NCBI RefSeq assembly: GCF_014654205.1
Contig: NZ_BNAW01000057.1
Coordinates: 1-57,070 of the forward strand
Reading direction: 5' to 3'
DNA: 57,070 nucleotides
From: Amycolatopsis bullii
Lineage (GTDB): Bacteria > Actinomycetota > Actinomycetes > Mycobacteriales > Pseudonocardiaceae
The position numbers were made by a program, and so were the translations under genes. This document shows positions 1 through 9,707 of this stretch, one piece after another. How positions within the stretch are numbered: the first letter of the stretch is position 1; the number at the start of each line of letters is the position of its first letter. The notes under the pieces are model-generated. The model saw only the letters and a list, made by a program, of their open reading frames with translations. It did not search any database and was not told the DNA's origin.

Positions 1-917
<917 letters not shown>

Positions 918-1020
918 GGCGACTGCTCCTGACGAAATTCCCGGTGGTGGTGGCCCTGCTCAGCGCGTTACCGCTTCGCGCACCCGATCGAGTGTAGCGG
1001 TCGGGCCTGTGCTGTTCTCG

Positions 1021-1683
1021 TCAGCCAGCCGGTGCGGCGGGCTGCGGTTCGGCCGGTGCCCGCTTCTTGAACACCTTGACCAGCCCGATCGCTCCGGCCA
1101 GCGCGAACACGCCGTAACAGGCGAGCAGCGCGGGCGGCGTGTCGCCGGTCAGGGCGTCGCCGAGGACCACCACGGCGACCGTGCCGGGCACGCTCCCGAG
1201 CAGCGTACCGGCCAGGTACGGGGCGAGCCGCACCGAGGACACCCCGCAGAGGTAGCTGAAGGGCGCGAACGGCACCACCGGGATCAGCCGCAGCGACGTG
1301 ACGGCGAGGACGCCGCCGCCGGACAGGCGGTCGTCGACCGTTTTCACCGCGGACCGGTGCAGGTGCCGGGTGACCAGGTCGCGGCCGAGCAGGCGGGCCA
1401 GCCCGAAGGAGAGGCCGCCCGCGACGGTGGTGGCGACCAGGCCGATCGCGATCCCGGCCGCGGTGCCGACGAGCAGGCCGGCGGCGAGGTTGAACACCGT
1501 CCGCGGGATGGGGACCACGGTGAGCAGCGAGTACGCGACGAACAGCACGAGCGGGGTGGCGGGGCCGGTGGCGGCGGCCCAGGCCCGCAGTTCGGCCGGA
1601 CCGGGGATCGGCAGCAGCACCGCGGCCGCCGCGAAGACGGCGAGCACGGCGAGCGCGACGATCAGCTTGGTGCGGCCGGACAC
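1021..1683 (-). CDS. TVP38/TMEM64 (DedA-like, VTT domain) integral membrane protein
   Basis: A 220-residue membrane protein with about five to six hydrophobic segments. The VTT-type motifs are visible: a Gly-rich FNLAAGLLVGTAAG stretch near residues 63-76 and the R-x-I-P-V-V-P-F segment with following S-x-x-x-G near residues 130-145. The family is implicated in lipid transport or scrambling and membrane homeostasis; the substrate here is unknown. The C-terminus is a short basic and Pro/Ala-rich tail. The gene lies about 100 bp upstream of the kinase in the same direction and diverges from the LigD-type polymerase gene. Confidence 0.85.
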   Translation of the reverse strand: MSGRTKLIVALAVLAVFAAAAVLLPIPGPAELRAWAAATGPATPLVLFVAYSLLTVVPIPRTVFNLAAGLLVGTAAGIAIGLVATTVAGGLSFGLARLLGRDLVTRHLHRSAVKTVDDRLSGGGVLAVTSLRLIPVVPFAPFSYLCGVSSVRLAPYLAGTLLGSVPGTVAVVVLGDALTGDTPPALLACYGVFALAGAIGLVKVFKKRAPAEPQPAAPAG

Positions 1684-1737
1684 CGTTCGAGACTACCGGC
1701 GGCATTCTCGCGGGCGCCGCGGAGGCGCGATCACCGC

Positions 1738-1743
1738 TAGCGT
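1738..1743 (+). promoter_or_regulatory. Possible -10 element (TAGCGT) of a leaderless transcript
   Basis: TAGCGT lies six bases before the ATG at 1750, so transcription starting about 6-7 bases downstream would begin at the start codon itself. No Shine-Dalgarno sequence precedes that ATG, which fits leaderless expression. No clear -35 is seen. Confidence 0.35.
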
Positions 1744-1749
1744 GGCCGC

Positions 1750-2757
1750 ATGCCCAAGCACGGAGACCCGGTGGAGTACGAGGTGGGCGGCCGCACGGTC
1801 CGCGTCTCGAGCCCGGACAAGGTGTACTTCCCCCAGCGCGGCATCACGAAGCGGCAGGTCGTCGAGCACTACATCACGGTCGGCGGGCCGCTGCTGCGCG
1901 CGATCGGGGAGCGCCCGACGACGCTGAAGCGCTACGTCGAGGGCGACTGGTTCTACGCCAAGCGCGTGCCGAAGGGCGCGCCTGCGTGGGTCGACACCGC
2001 CGAGATCACGTTCCCCTCGGGCCGCAAGGCGGACGAGGTGTGCCCGACCGAGCCGGCGGTGTTCGCGTGGGCGGCCAACCTGGGCACGTTCGACTTCCAC
2101 CCGTGGCCGGTCCGCCGCTCGGACGTCGACCACCCGGACGAGCTCCGGATCGACGTCGACCCGCCGGACCGGGCGGGCTTCGCGGACGCGGTCGAGGTGG
2201 CCGTGGTGGTCCGTGAGGTCCTGGCGGACGCGGGCCTGACGGGCTGGCCGAAGACCTCGGGCGGCCGCGGGGTGCACGTGCTGGTCAGGATCCGGCCGGA
2301 GTGGGACTTCGTGGCGGTCCGCCACGCGGTGATCGCGCTGGGCCGCGAAGTGGAGCGCCGCATCCCGGCCAAGGCGACGATCTCCTGGTGGAAGGAGGAG
2401 CGCGGAGGCCGGGTGTTCCTCGACTACAACCAGGCGGCCCGCGACCGCACGGTGGCCTCGGCGTGGTCGGTTCGCGGCACCCCGCGCGCGACGGTGTCGA
2501 CCCCGCTGACGTGGGACCTGCTGGGCGAGGTGGGCGCGGACGACTTCGACGTGCTGACGATCCCGGCGTTCCTGGTGGAGCACGGGGACCTGCACGCGGG
2601 GATGGACGAGGAAGCGTTCGGTCTGGAGACGGCGCTGGAGTGGTACGAGCGAGACCTGCGTGACCACGGGCTGGGGGACCTGCCGTACCCGCCGGACTAC
2701 CCGAAGATGCCGGGGGAGCCGAAGCGGGTCCAGCCGAGCAAGGCCCGCCCCGAGTGA
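1750..2757 (+). CDS. Stand-alone LigD-type polymerase/primase domain protein (NHEJ PolDom)
   Basis: A 335-residue archaeo-eukaryotic primase-like polymerase matching the polymerase domain of LigD. Such domains fill gaps and add ribonucleotides during bacterial non-homologous end joining. The catalytic metal-binding Asp pair is seen in ELRIDVDPP near residues 131-139. The phosphate/DNA-binding GDWFYAKRVPKGAP segment near residue 66 and the SGGRGVHVLV segment near residue 175 are also typical. It carries neither a ligase nor a nuclease domain. A separate ATP-dependent ligase lies at 14872-15951. Ku is not in the window, so partners must be elsewhere. Confidence 0.88.
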   Translation: MPKHGDPVEYEVGGRTVRVSSPDKVYFPQRGITKRQVVEHYITVGGPLLRAIGERPTTLKRYVEGDWFYAKRVPKGAPAWVDTAEITFPSGRKADEVCPTEPAVFAWAANLGTFDFHPWPVRRSDVDHPDELRIDVDPPDRAGFADAVEVAVVVREVLADAGLTGWPKTSGGRGVHVLVRIRPEWDFVAVRHAVIALGREVERRIPAKATISWWKEERGGRVFLDYNQAARDRTVASAWSVRGTPRATVSTPLTWDLLGEVGADDFDVLTIPAFLVEHGDLHAGMDEEAFGLETALEWYERDLRDHGLGDLPYPPDYPKMPGEPKRVQPSKARPE

Positions 2758-2760
2758 CCG

Positions 2761-3384
2761 TCACGGCTTGCGGCAGCTGACCGCCGTCACGGTGGCCTTC
2801 GGGACCACCTTGGTGCTCTTGGTGGTCATGATCGTGCGATCGACGCGGTAGGAGGTGCCGCCCTGGGCGTAGGCGGTCTCGATGAGGTCGCCGGACTCGT
2901 CCCCCGAGATGCTGTAGGTGATGTCGCACTCCCAGAGCAGGGTGCTCGCGCCGAGGAAACTGAGCTTCGGCTCGACGACCACGTTGCACCCCGCCGAACC
3001 GAAACACTGCTTGGACTGGACGGCCAGGTCGACCGAGTAGTCCTTCGCCGTGGGCTCGGGCAGGAGCGGCTCCGTCGTGGTCGGAATGGCGAACGCGGGG
3101 ACCGACGGACTGGTGGTGGCGGGCGCGGCGGCATCACGCGGCCGGGCGGCACCGTCGGCGGAGATCCACGTGCCGCCCGGGCCGACGCACGGGGCGTGCT
3201 GCGACTTGTCCTGGCAGGGACTGGTCGAGACCTTGCTGTACGCGAGCGCCAGCACGACGCCGCCCACCAGGGCGGGCAGCACGGCCAGCACGCCCACCAC
3301 CCACGGCCACTTCCTGCGCTGGCGCTGCGGGGCGACCGGCGGGACGTACGGCATCTGCGGGCCGGGTGAAGCCGGAACGGACAT
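2761..3384 (-). CDS. Hypothetical single-pass membrane protein with secreted Cys-containing domain
   Basis: A 207-residue protein of no family I recognise. The start is set at the ATG preceded by GGAGGTGGTC, although the frame stays open further upstream. A short Pro-rich cytoplasmic head is followed by a basic RQRRKWPW stretch and one transmembrane helix at about residues 27-48. Next comes a Ser/Thr/Pro-rich linker, then a C-terminal domain rich in Val/Thr with several Cys (for example CFGSAGC and a terminal SC). The topology suggests an extracytoplasmic domain stabilised by disulfides. It converges on the polymerase gene with only three bases between the stops. Confidence 0.7.
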   Translation of the reverse strand: MSVPASPGPQMPYVPPVAPQRQRRKWPWVVGVLAVLPALVGGVVLALAYSKVSTSPCQDKSQHAPCVGPGGTWISADGAARPRDAAAPATTSPSVPAFAIPTTTEPLLPEPTAKDYSVDLAVQSKQCFGSAGCNVVVEPKLSFLGASTLLWECDITYSISGDESGDLIETAYAQGGTSYRVDRTIMTTKSTKVVPKATVTAVSCRKP

Positions 3385-3722
3385 GACCACCTCCGTGACT
3401 GCGCTGCGGGGACAGACGCGGCGGCGAAGCCCGGCGTTACGGAGCGACACGAACGAGATCGTCATCCGGCACGAACTGTAATCACGGCCACAGCAGTGGC
3501 GGTCATCACCGGATCTCCCGATAGCCGGGAAATGGCTCTCCTCCAAATGAACCAACCGGAACGCCGAGTGATCACACAAGCGCCCGCTGTCGCCTTTCGG
3601 GTCACAAAAGTTGCACGGCCGATCGCGATGTCACGATCTTGGTCTCCGACGGCGTAACGTGCGGTCCCGAATCGACGACTCCCCGGGACCATCGGGGAGC
3701 GGGTTCGAGGAAGGAGGCCGTC
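3385..3722. other. Divergent intergenic region
   Basis: About 340 bp between the divergent membrane-protein and DUF6221-like genes. It is less GC-rich than its surroundings and must hold both promoters. I could not pick out a convincing -35/-10 pair, RNA gene or repeat in it. Confidence 0.5.
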
Positions 3723-4115
3723 GTGGACGACCTGATCGCTTTCCTCGCGGCGCGCGTGGGCGCGCGGCAGGCGTTGATCATGCAGGCCGTCAACAAGGCG
3801 AAGGCCGGCGAGGCGATGAACCGCGGCGAGACCAAGGTCGCCGTGGAGCAGAAGATCCGCGGGCTCACCGATCTGGAGCTCGACGTGGTCAACCAGATGA
3901 TCAACGAGATCGAGGCGACCCGGCGGATCCTGCTCGCCCACCGCACCACGGTGTCGGAGAAGGTGCCCGGTTTTCCGCTCTACGGCAGCGAATACTGGTG
4001 TGACACCTGCCACGTGCCCGCCGACGAGGCCGGCTCCAACTGGTGCCTCACGCTGCGCCTGCTGGCCCTGCCCTACGCCGACCACCCGGAGTACAGCGAG
4101 CGCTGGCGGCCCTGA
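3723..4115 (+). CDS. DUF6221-like small protein
   Basis: A 130-residue soluble protein. The GTG start is chosen because GGAAGGAGG lies just upstream; an in-frame ATG at 3639 would add 28 residues with no support. The N-terminal half is helical (MDDLIAFLAARV and a long amphipathic stretch). The C-terminal half has a WCDTC motif, a further Cys and an ending HPEYSERWRP, which resembles the actinobacterial DUF6221 family as I remember it. The function of that family is not known. The Cys-x-x-Cys and later residues could bind a metal, but this is inference. A small GC hairpin at 4123-4138 follows the stop. Confidence 0.7.
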   Translation: MDDLIAFLAARVGARQALIMQAVNKAKAGEAMNRGETKVAVEQKIRGLTDLELDVVNQMINEIEATRRILLAHRTTVSEKVPGFPLYGSEYWCDTCHVPADEAGSNWCLTLRLLALPYADHPEYSERWRP

Positions 4116-4122
4116 CGGGAAT

Positions 4123-4138
4123 CCCGCCGGACGGCGGG
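4123..4138 (+). terminator. Possible hairpin terminator after the DUF6221-like gene
   Basis: CCCGCC and GGCGGG arms with a four-base loop start eight bases after the stop codon. There is no U-tract, as is common in this GC range. The next gene starts only 14 bp later, so termination may be partial. Confidence 0.35.
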
Positions 4139-4151
4139 CGTTGCACCCGGC

Positions 4152-5147
4152 GTGAGGTTTTCCGTGCTCGACCGCTCGCCCGTGCGGCGCGACCGCGGCC
4201 CCGCACAGGCGCTGCGGGACACCGTCGCCTTCGCCGCCGGCATCGAACGGCTGGGCTACCACCGGTTCTGGGTGTCCGAACACCACGGCGTGCCGGGCGT
4301 CGCCGGGTCCGCGCCGACCGTGCTGGCCGCCGCCGTCGCCGGGGCGACCTCGCGGATCCGGGTCGGCACCGGGGGCGTGATGCTGCCGAACCACCGGCCG
4401 CTGGTCGTCGCCGAGCAGTTCGGGGTCCTGGAAGCGCTTCACCCCGGCCGGATCGACATGGGGCTGGGCCGGTCCGTCGGCTTCACCGGCGGCGTCCGAT
4501 CGGCGCTGGGGCACGGCAAAGAGGCCGCCGACGACTTCGGCGCGCAGGTGCGCGAACTGCTCGGGTTCTTCACCGGGGAACACGCCTACCCCGGCGTGCA
4601 CGCCTACCCCGCCGAGGGGCTGCGCGTGCCGCCGTTCCTGCTGGCCACCGGCTCCGGCGCGGACCTCGCCGCGGAACTCGGGCTGCCGCTGGTGATCGCG
4701 CCGGTGCGCGGTGAACGGGCACTGGCCGACGCCGTGACGCGCTACCGGGACGGGTTTCAGCCGTCCGAGTGGGCCCGCGAGCCGTACGTGGTGGTGTCGA
4801 CGGCGATCGCGGTGGCGGACTCGGCGGCGGACGCGCGCCGCCTGCTCGTCCCGGAGGCCTGGGCCACGGTGTATTCGCGCTCCCACGGCGTCTTCCCGCC
4901 GCTGGACCCGCCCGGCGCCGTCCTCGCCGCGCCGATGACCGCGCGCGAGCGCGGGCGGCTCGAGGAGACTTTGGACAGTCAGATTTCTGGTACGCCGGCC
5001 GAGGTGGCAGACCGCCTGGGGAAGCTGGTCGCGCTCACGGGCGCCGACGAAATCCTCGCGACGACCGCCGCGTACGACCAATCCGCGCGGCTGGATTCTT
5101 TCGCCGCGCTGGCCGAGCTCGCGGGTTTGCGCGTTTCCCTGTCGTGA
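4152..5147 (+). CDS. LLM-class flavin-dependent oxidoreductase, MsnO8-like
   Basis: A 331-residue luciferase-like monooxygenase (TIM barrel) using reduced FMN or F420. Typical blocks are seen: MRFSVLDRSPV at the N-terminus, YHRFWVSEHHG near residue 37, GGVMLPNHRP near residue 76, then LHPGRIDMGLGRSVG. The N-terminal block and the HHG motif are those of the MsnO8 subgroup. The GTG start gives the conserved N-terminus. It follows the DUF6221-like gene by 36 bp and may be co-transcribed. Substrate unknown. Confidence 0.85.
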   Translation: MRFSVLDRSPVRRDRGPAQALRDTVAFAAGIERLGYHRFWVSEHHGVPGVAGSAPTVLAAAVAGATSRIRVGTGGVMLPNHRPLVVAEQFGVLEALHPGRIDMGLGRSVGFTGGVRSALGHGKEAADDFGAQVRELLGFFTGEHAYPGVHAYPAEGLRVPPFLLATGSGADLAAELGLPLVIAPVRGERALADAVTRYRDGFQPSEWAREPYVVVSTAIAVADSAADARRLLVPEAWATVYSRSHGVFPPLDPPGAVLAAPMTARERGRLEETLDSQISGTPAEVADRLGKLVALTGADEILATTAAYDQSARLDSFAALAELAGLRVSLS

Positions 5148-5214
5148 ATTGTCGTCCCGGTGCCGGGTAATCGTGTCGGTTATTGAATGCCGGACAGGGC
5201 GAACACCGCGTCAG

Positions 5215-5721
5215 TCAATTGCGGATCCGTCCGGCAATCCCGCGCGCCACCTCGGCCGGCGTCCGCCCGTCCGTGGGTACCAGCGTCGCCGACCGGCGCA
5301 GCCACGGCAGGGCGTCGCCGTAGCGGTCGACGTGGTCGAGCCGCCACTGCCGGGCCACGGTGTCGGCCGACTCTTCGATCCGGCGGCGCAGCTCGGCCGG
5401 CTCGGCGTGCAGCACGAAGTGGGCGACCGGGACGCCGCGCTCGGCCAGGCCGTCGAAGATTTCGCGCGCGTACGCCTCCACCAGGAGGGTCTGCGGGATG
5501 ATCAGCGTGCCGGCGTGTTCGTGCACGCGAGCCGTGTTCTCGACGACGAGCGGGCGCCACAGCGGCAGGTGCTGGAAGTCCCCTTGGTGCTCCGGGAACG
5601 CCGTGCGCAGCAGGTAGCCGACGAACTCGGTGTCGAACGTGCGGGCGCCCAGCAGGCCCGCCAGTTCGGCCGCGGTCGTCGTCTTGCCCGCGCCGAACGT
5701 GCCGTTCAGCCAGATGATCAC
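5215..5721 (-). CDS. TmrB-like P-loop ATP-binding protein
   Basis: A 168-residue P-loop protein beginning IIWLNGTFGAGKTT, with the Walker A lysine near residue 13. The whole length resembles Bacillus TmrB, an ATP-binding membrane-associated tunicamycin resistance protein. Shared features are the opening NG-x-FG-x-GKT, a DFQ-x-x-PLWR segment, an I-x-P-x-T stretch and a late HF-x-L strand. In actinobacteria such proteins are widespread, and their role in drug resistance is not established. The GTG start overlaps the stop of the preceding gene (GTGA), so the two are translationally coupled. Confidence 0.75.
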   Translation of the reverse strand: MIIWLNGTFGAGKTTTAAELAGLLGARTFDTEFVGYLLRTAFPEHQGDFQHLPLWRPLVVENTARVHEHAGTLIIPQTLLVEAYAREIFDGLAERGVPVAHFVLHAEPAELRRRIEESADTVARQWRLDHVDRYGDALPWLRRSATLVPTDGRTPAEVARGIAGRIRN

Positions 5722-6374
5722 CCGAGCACCAGCGGCAGCCGCGCCGCCAGGTCGCCCAGTGCGTCGCGCTCGGCCTCCGTTGCCGCCCGCCGGCCGGTCC
5801 CCACCAGCAGGACGTCGGCATCCGAGAACGACGCCGGGAACTTCGCCCCCGCGATCTTCTCCAGCATCAGCCGCGCCCGCGCCAGCCCCTCCGCCGGCGG
5901 CCCCGCCACCGAGGACACGTGCGCCACCAGGTCCAAGTGGTGCAGCGTCCACTCCAGTACGTACGCCGACAGGTAGTCGCCCGCGGTCAGGACCATCTCC
6001 TGCGTCGACACCCGCTCGCCCGGGTCCACCAGGTCCGCCGCGCGGCCCGCCGCCGCGCCCACGTCGTCCAAGTGGAACTTCAGCAGGTCCGGGTCCTCGT
6101 ACGCCGCCGCCAGGCGGACGATCAGCGCCGAGAGCGGGTCTTCGCCCGAAGGGAGGGCGGAAGAGACCGCCCAGTACGTGATCGCGTCGTGCGTCAACGC
6201 CGAGGACGCCGGCGTTGCGAGGGTGATCAGCACGTCCTGCGCATCGATCACCAGGTGGCAGACCAGGTCCCGGACCAGCCACCCGCGGCAGCCCGAGGGC
6301 CGGGAGAACTCCGCGGGGGGAAGGGAAGCGACCGCGGCGCGCAACGCCGCCCACGTGCGCGAAAAGAGATCCAC
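5718..6374 (-). CDS. Maleylpyruvate isomerase-type (DinB-like) four-helix protein
   Basis: A 218-residue protein of the mycothiol-dependent maleylpyruvate isomerase/DinB fold. The N-terminal SGCRGWLVRDLVCHLVIDAQD segment has the CxGW-x-x-x-x-x-x-H pattern of this fold, with the first metal-ligand His. The later YVLEWTLHHLDL segment supplies further His residues. Members bind a divalent metal and often use mycothiol; the actual substrate here is unknown. It lies 19 bp downstream of the PucR-type regulator and overlaps the TmrB-like gene, suggesting a three-gene leftward unit. Confidence 0.7.
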   Translation of the reverse strand: MDLFSRTWAALRAAVASLPPAEFSRPSGCRGWLVRDLVCHLVIDAQDVLITLATPASSALTHDAITYWAVSSALPSGEDPLSALIVRLAAAYEDPDLLKFHLDDVGAAAGRAADLVDPGERVSTQEMVLTAGDYLSAYVLEWTLHHLDLVAHVSSVAGPPAEGLARARLMLEKIAGAKFPASFSDADVLLVGTGRRAATEAERDALGDLAARLPLVLG

Positions 6375-6393
6375 GCGCGCGAAGCTAGCAGCT

Positions 6394-7947
6394 TCACAAC
6401 CGCAGCTGCAGCTGAGTTAACAGCCGCTGCGCCGGGTCGTCGAAGTCGACTCCGGACACCTCGGCCGCCCGCCGGACGCGATAACGCACCGTGTTCGGGT
6501 GGATGTTCAGCACCCGGGCTGCCGCCCTGACGTCGCCGAACGCGTTCAACCAGGCCAGGACCGCCGGGACCAGGATGCCGCCGTGCTCGGTGTCGTGCTC
6601 CACGAGCGAAACCAGCCGGGGGTCGCGGATGCGCGGCTGCGAACCCAGATACGCCAGCACCTCCGACAGCAGCACCTCGGCGCGGACGTCGGCCAGCGAG
6701 GCGACGTCCGCCTCCCAGCGGCCGCGGGTCATCGCCGCCAGGACGCGGTCCGCGTCGCCGCGGGAGGCCGCCGCCTCCGACAGCCGGGGGACCACGCCGC
6801 CGAGGGCCGCGCGGACCGGGACGTCCAGGTGACGGCGGGCCGTCGCGGTGATTTCGCGGGCCAGCGCCAGCACCGCCGCGTCGGAGTGCTCGGGCAGGTC
6901 CGGCAGCAGGGCGTAGACGCGGCCGCCGATCACGCTCACCAGCGCGCTGCGCCGGTAGGCCGCCGTGTGGACGGCGATCAGGTGCACCAGCTCGGCCCGC
7001 CGGAGCTGCCGGTTGTCCGAACGCTCCAGGGAGAACGCCAGCACCTGCGCCGGCCGCGCCGGGTCGGCGCCGATGTCGTCGGCGACGGACTCCGCGTCGA
7101 GCCGGCCCTCCAGCAGGCTCGCCAGGAGGTCTTCGCGCAGCCGCAGCTCCGGGCTCGGCAGCGTGCGCGCTCGGATCAGCTGCGGCGCCAGGGTGCGGCT
7201 CGCCCCGAGCAGCGCCGTCTCGGCCCGTTCGGTGAGCGGCTGCGCGCCCTCCTGGACCCAGATCGTGCCGAGCGGCTGCCGGCCCGCGTGGATGCCCGCC
7301 GCGATCCGCCGCCGGATGCCCAGCTCGGGCCGCTCGTCGATCCGGACGATCCCCTCGCCGGCGCGCAGCCGCTGGTAGACGCCCCATTCGCGGAGCATCG
7401 CGAGGTAGCGCTCCGGGCCTTCGCGGCCGAGGATCGACAGCCGGCGCAGCTCGTCGACCTCGTCGCCGGCCCGCGAATACGCCAGCACGCGGTTCGCCGT
7501 GTCCTCGATGCTGACCAGGCCGCCGGTGAGCGTCGCGATCGTCTGGGCCAGCGCGAACAGGTCGCCGAGCACCTCCCCGCTGGCCGCCTCGCCGCCCGCG
7601 CGGGCCGCCTCGACGACGCCGCGGGCCAGCGATTCCACCTGCTCCCACCGCGCCTCCGCGCCGACGGTGAGCAGCGCGACGCCCGCGTCGGCGGCGACGT
7701 CCGCACCGGTCGCGCCCTTGACCGCCACCGCGGCCGCCCCGCCGCGCCCGGCCGCGCGGATGGCCGGCGCCGCCGCCCGGCCGCGCGCGCCGATCACCAG
7801 GACCAGGTCGCCGGGGGAGGCCTCCAGGGGGTCTTCGGGGTCGAGGATCACGACGTCGGTGACGTCGACGCCGAGGCCGTGCGGCGCCACGACGACCTCG
7901 ACGAGCGGCTCGCCGAGCGTCGCCAGGACGTGGCGCAGCGACGTCAC
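6394..7947 (-). CDS. PucR-family transcriptional regulator of proline catabolism (likely)
   Basis: A 517-residue protein with an N-terminal PucR-type sensing domain, a central GGDEF-like regulatory domain, and a C-terminal PucR helix-turn-helix. The HTH is seen as AWLNAFGDVRAAARVL, then NIHPNTVRYRVRR, ending in LLTQLQLRL. PucR-type activators respond to small metabolites. Relatives next to pruA/putB in actinobacteria activate proline utilisation in response to proline or a downstream product. It is transcribed away from pruA across a 118-bp gap that carries an inverted repeat at 7960-7997. The neighbourhood is the main basis for the assigned pathway. Confidence 0.85.
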   Translation of the reverse strand: MTSLRHVLATLGEPLVEVVVAPHGLGVDVTDVVILDPEDPLEASPGDLVLVIGARGRAAAPAIRAAGRGGAAAVAVKGATGADVAADAGVALLTVGAEARWEQVESLARGVVEAARAGGEAASGEVLGDLFALAQTIATLTGGLVSIEDTANRVLAYSRAGDEVDELRRLSILGREGPERYLAMLREWGVYQRLRAGEGIVRIDERPELGIRRRIAAGIHAGRQPLGTIWVQEGAQPLTERAETALLGASRTLAPQLIRARTLPSPELRLREDLLASLLEGRLDAESVADDIGADPARPAQVLAFSLERSDNRQLRRAELVHLIAVHTAAYRRSALVSVIGGRVYALLPDLPEHSDAAVLALAREITATARRHLDVPVRAALGGVVPRLSEAAASRGDADRVLAAMTRGRWEADVASLADVRAEVLLSEVLAYLGSQPRIRDPRLVSLVEHDTEHGGILVPAVLAWLNAFGDVRAAARVLNIHPNTVRYRVRRAAEVSGVDFDDPAQRLLTQLQLRL

Positions 7948-7959
7948 GAGGGCGTTATT

Positions 7960-7997
7960 CGATCGGCCAAGATCACAGGCGCGATTTTAGCCGATCG
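7960..7997. promoter_or_regulatory. Candidate PucR operator between divergent genes
   Basis: CGATCGGC at 7960-7967 is repeated in inverse as GCCGATCG at 7990-7997, with a 22-bp AT-richer spacer containing GATTTTAG. The position in the pucR-type/pruA gap suits a site controlling both directions. Binding is inferred. Confidence 0.45.
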
Positions 7998-8065
7998 GAC
8001 AAGCCGCCGAGACGTGTCCGGAGTTACCGTTCGGGGCATCTGGACTACAGAGCAGAGGAGCCGCC

Positions 8066-9694
8066 GTGGACGCCGTGACCCAGACCCCCGCCCCGACGAA
8101 CGAGCCGGTGCTGACCTACGCACCCGGCAGCGCCGAGCGCGCCGAGCTCGAGGGTGCGCTGCGTGAGCTGGGCCAGGCGGAACCGGTCGACCTGACCGTC
8201 ACCATCGGCGGCGAGCAGCGCCCCGGCGGCGGCGAGAAGATCGACGTCGTCCAGCCGCACAACCACAAGCACGTGCTGGGCACCATCCACAGCGCCACCC
8301 AGCAGGACGCGACCGACGCCATCGCCGCCGCCGCGAAGGCCGCGCCGGAGTGGCGCGCGCTGTCCTACGACGACCGCGCCGCGATCCTGCTGCGCGCCGC
8401 CGACCTGCTCACCGGCAAGTGGCGGGCCACGCTCAACGCCGCCACCATGCTCGGCCAGTCGAAGACCGCGACCCAGGCCGAGATCGACTCCGCCTGCGAG
8501 CTCGCCGACTTCTGGCGCTTCAACGTCGAGTTCGGCCGCCGCATCCTCGCCGAGCAGCCGATCAGCTCGCCGGGCGTGTGGAACCGGATGGAGCACCGGC
8601 CCCTCGAGGGCTTCGTCTACGCGATCACGCCGTTCAACTTCACCGCGATCGCCGGCAACCTGCCGACCGCGCCCGCGCTGATGGGCAACACCGTGCTGTG
8701 GAAGCCGTCGCCGACGCAGTCGTTCGCCGCGCACCTGACCATGCGGCTGCTCGAAGAGGCCGGCATGCCGCCGGGCGTGATCAACCTGCTGCCGGGCGAC
8801 GGCAAGGCCGTCTCCGAGGTCGCCCTGACCCACCGCGACCTGGCCGGCATCCACTTCACCGGCTCGACCGCCACCTTCCAGCACCTGTGGGGCACGGTCG
8901 GCGCGAACATCGCGGGCTACCGCGGCTACCCGCGGCTGGTCGGCGAGACCGGCGGCAAGGACTTCGTGCTCGCGCACGCCTCCGCCGACATCGACGTCCT
9001 GCGCACGGCGCTGGTCCGCGGCGCTTTCGAGTACCAGGGCCAGAAGTGCTCCGCCGCTTCGCGCGCGTACATCCCGCGCAGCGTCTGGAACGAGCTGAAG
9101 GACGGCCTGGTCGCCGAGACCGAGGCGCTGACCTACGGCGACGTCACCGACCTGTCGCACTTCGGCGGCGCGGTGATCGACCGGCGGGCGTTCACGAAGC
9201 ACTCCGACCTGTTCGACCGCGTGCGGGGCGACGCTTCGGTGGAGATCCTCACCGGCGGCACCGCCGACGACAGCGTCGGCTACTTCGTGCAGCCGACGAT
9301 CCTGGTCTCGGACAACCCGAAGCACGAGATCTTCTCGACCGAGTACTTCGGCCCGATCCTTTCGGTGCACGTCTACGAGGACGGCGGCTTCGACGACGTC
9401 CTGAAGCTGATCGACTCCTCCGCGGCGTACGCGCTGACCGGCGCGGTCATCGCCAACGACCGCACCGCCGTCGCGAAGGCGTCCGAGGCGCTGAAGTTCT
9501 CGGCGGGCAACTTCTACGTCAACGACAAGCCGACCGGCGCCGTCGTCGGCCAGCAGCCGTTCGGCGGCGCGCGGGCCTCGGGCACCAACGACAAGGCCGG
9601 CTCGATCTTCAACCTGCTCCGCTGGACGAGCCCCCGCTCGGTCAAGGAGACGTTCGTGCCGCCGACCAGCGTCCGTTACCCGCACCAGGGCTGA
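8066..9694 (+). CDS. pruA: L-glutamate gamma-semialdehyde (1-pyrroline-5-carboxylate) dehydrogenase
   Basis: A 542-residue NAD-dependent aldehyde dehydrogenase that oxidises glutamate semialdehyde (from P5C) to glutamate, the second step of proline catabolism. Catalytic Cys328 lies in GQKCSAASR and the general base Glu294 in GETGGKD. The cofactor-binding FNFTAIAGNLPTAPALMGN and WKPS segments lie near residues 190-215. The length fits the monofunctional actinobacterial enzyme, not the large bifunctional PutA. The GTG start follows AGAGGAG at 8054-8060. It is 13 bp upstream of putB in one operon. Confidence 0.95.
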   Translation: MDAVTQTPAPTNEPVLTYAPGSAERAELEGALRELGQAEPVDLTVTIGGEQRPGGGEKIDVVQPHNHKHVLGTIHSATQQDATDAIAAAAKAAPEWRALSYDDRAAILLRAADLLTGKWRATLNAATMLGQSKTATQAEIDSACELADFWRFNVEFGRRILAEQPISSPGVWNRMEHRPLEGFVYAITPFNFTAIAGNLPTAPALMGNTVLWKPSPTQSFAAHLTMRLLEEAGMPPGVINLLPGDGKAVSEVALTHRDLAGIHFTGSTATFQHLWGTVGANIAGYRGYPRLVGETGGKDFVLAHASADIDVLRTALVRGAFEYQGQKCSAASRAYIPRSVWNELKDGLVAETEALTYGDVTDLSHFGGAVIDRRAFTKHSDLFDRVRGDASVEILTGGTADDSVGYFVQPTILVSDNPKHEIFSTEYFGPILSVHVYEDGGFDDVLKLIDSSAAYALTGAVIANDRTAVAKASEALKFSAGNFYVNDKPTGAVVGQQPFGGARASGTNDKAGSIFNLLRWTSPRSVKETFVPPTSVRYPHQG

Positions 9695-9707
9695 GGAGGG
9701 AACCGTC

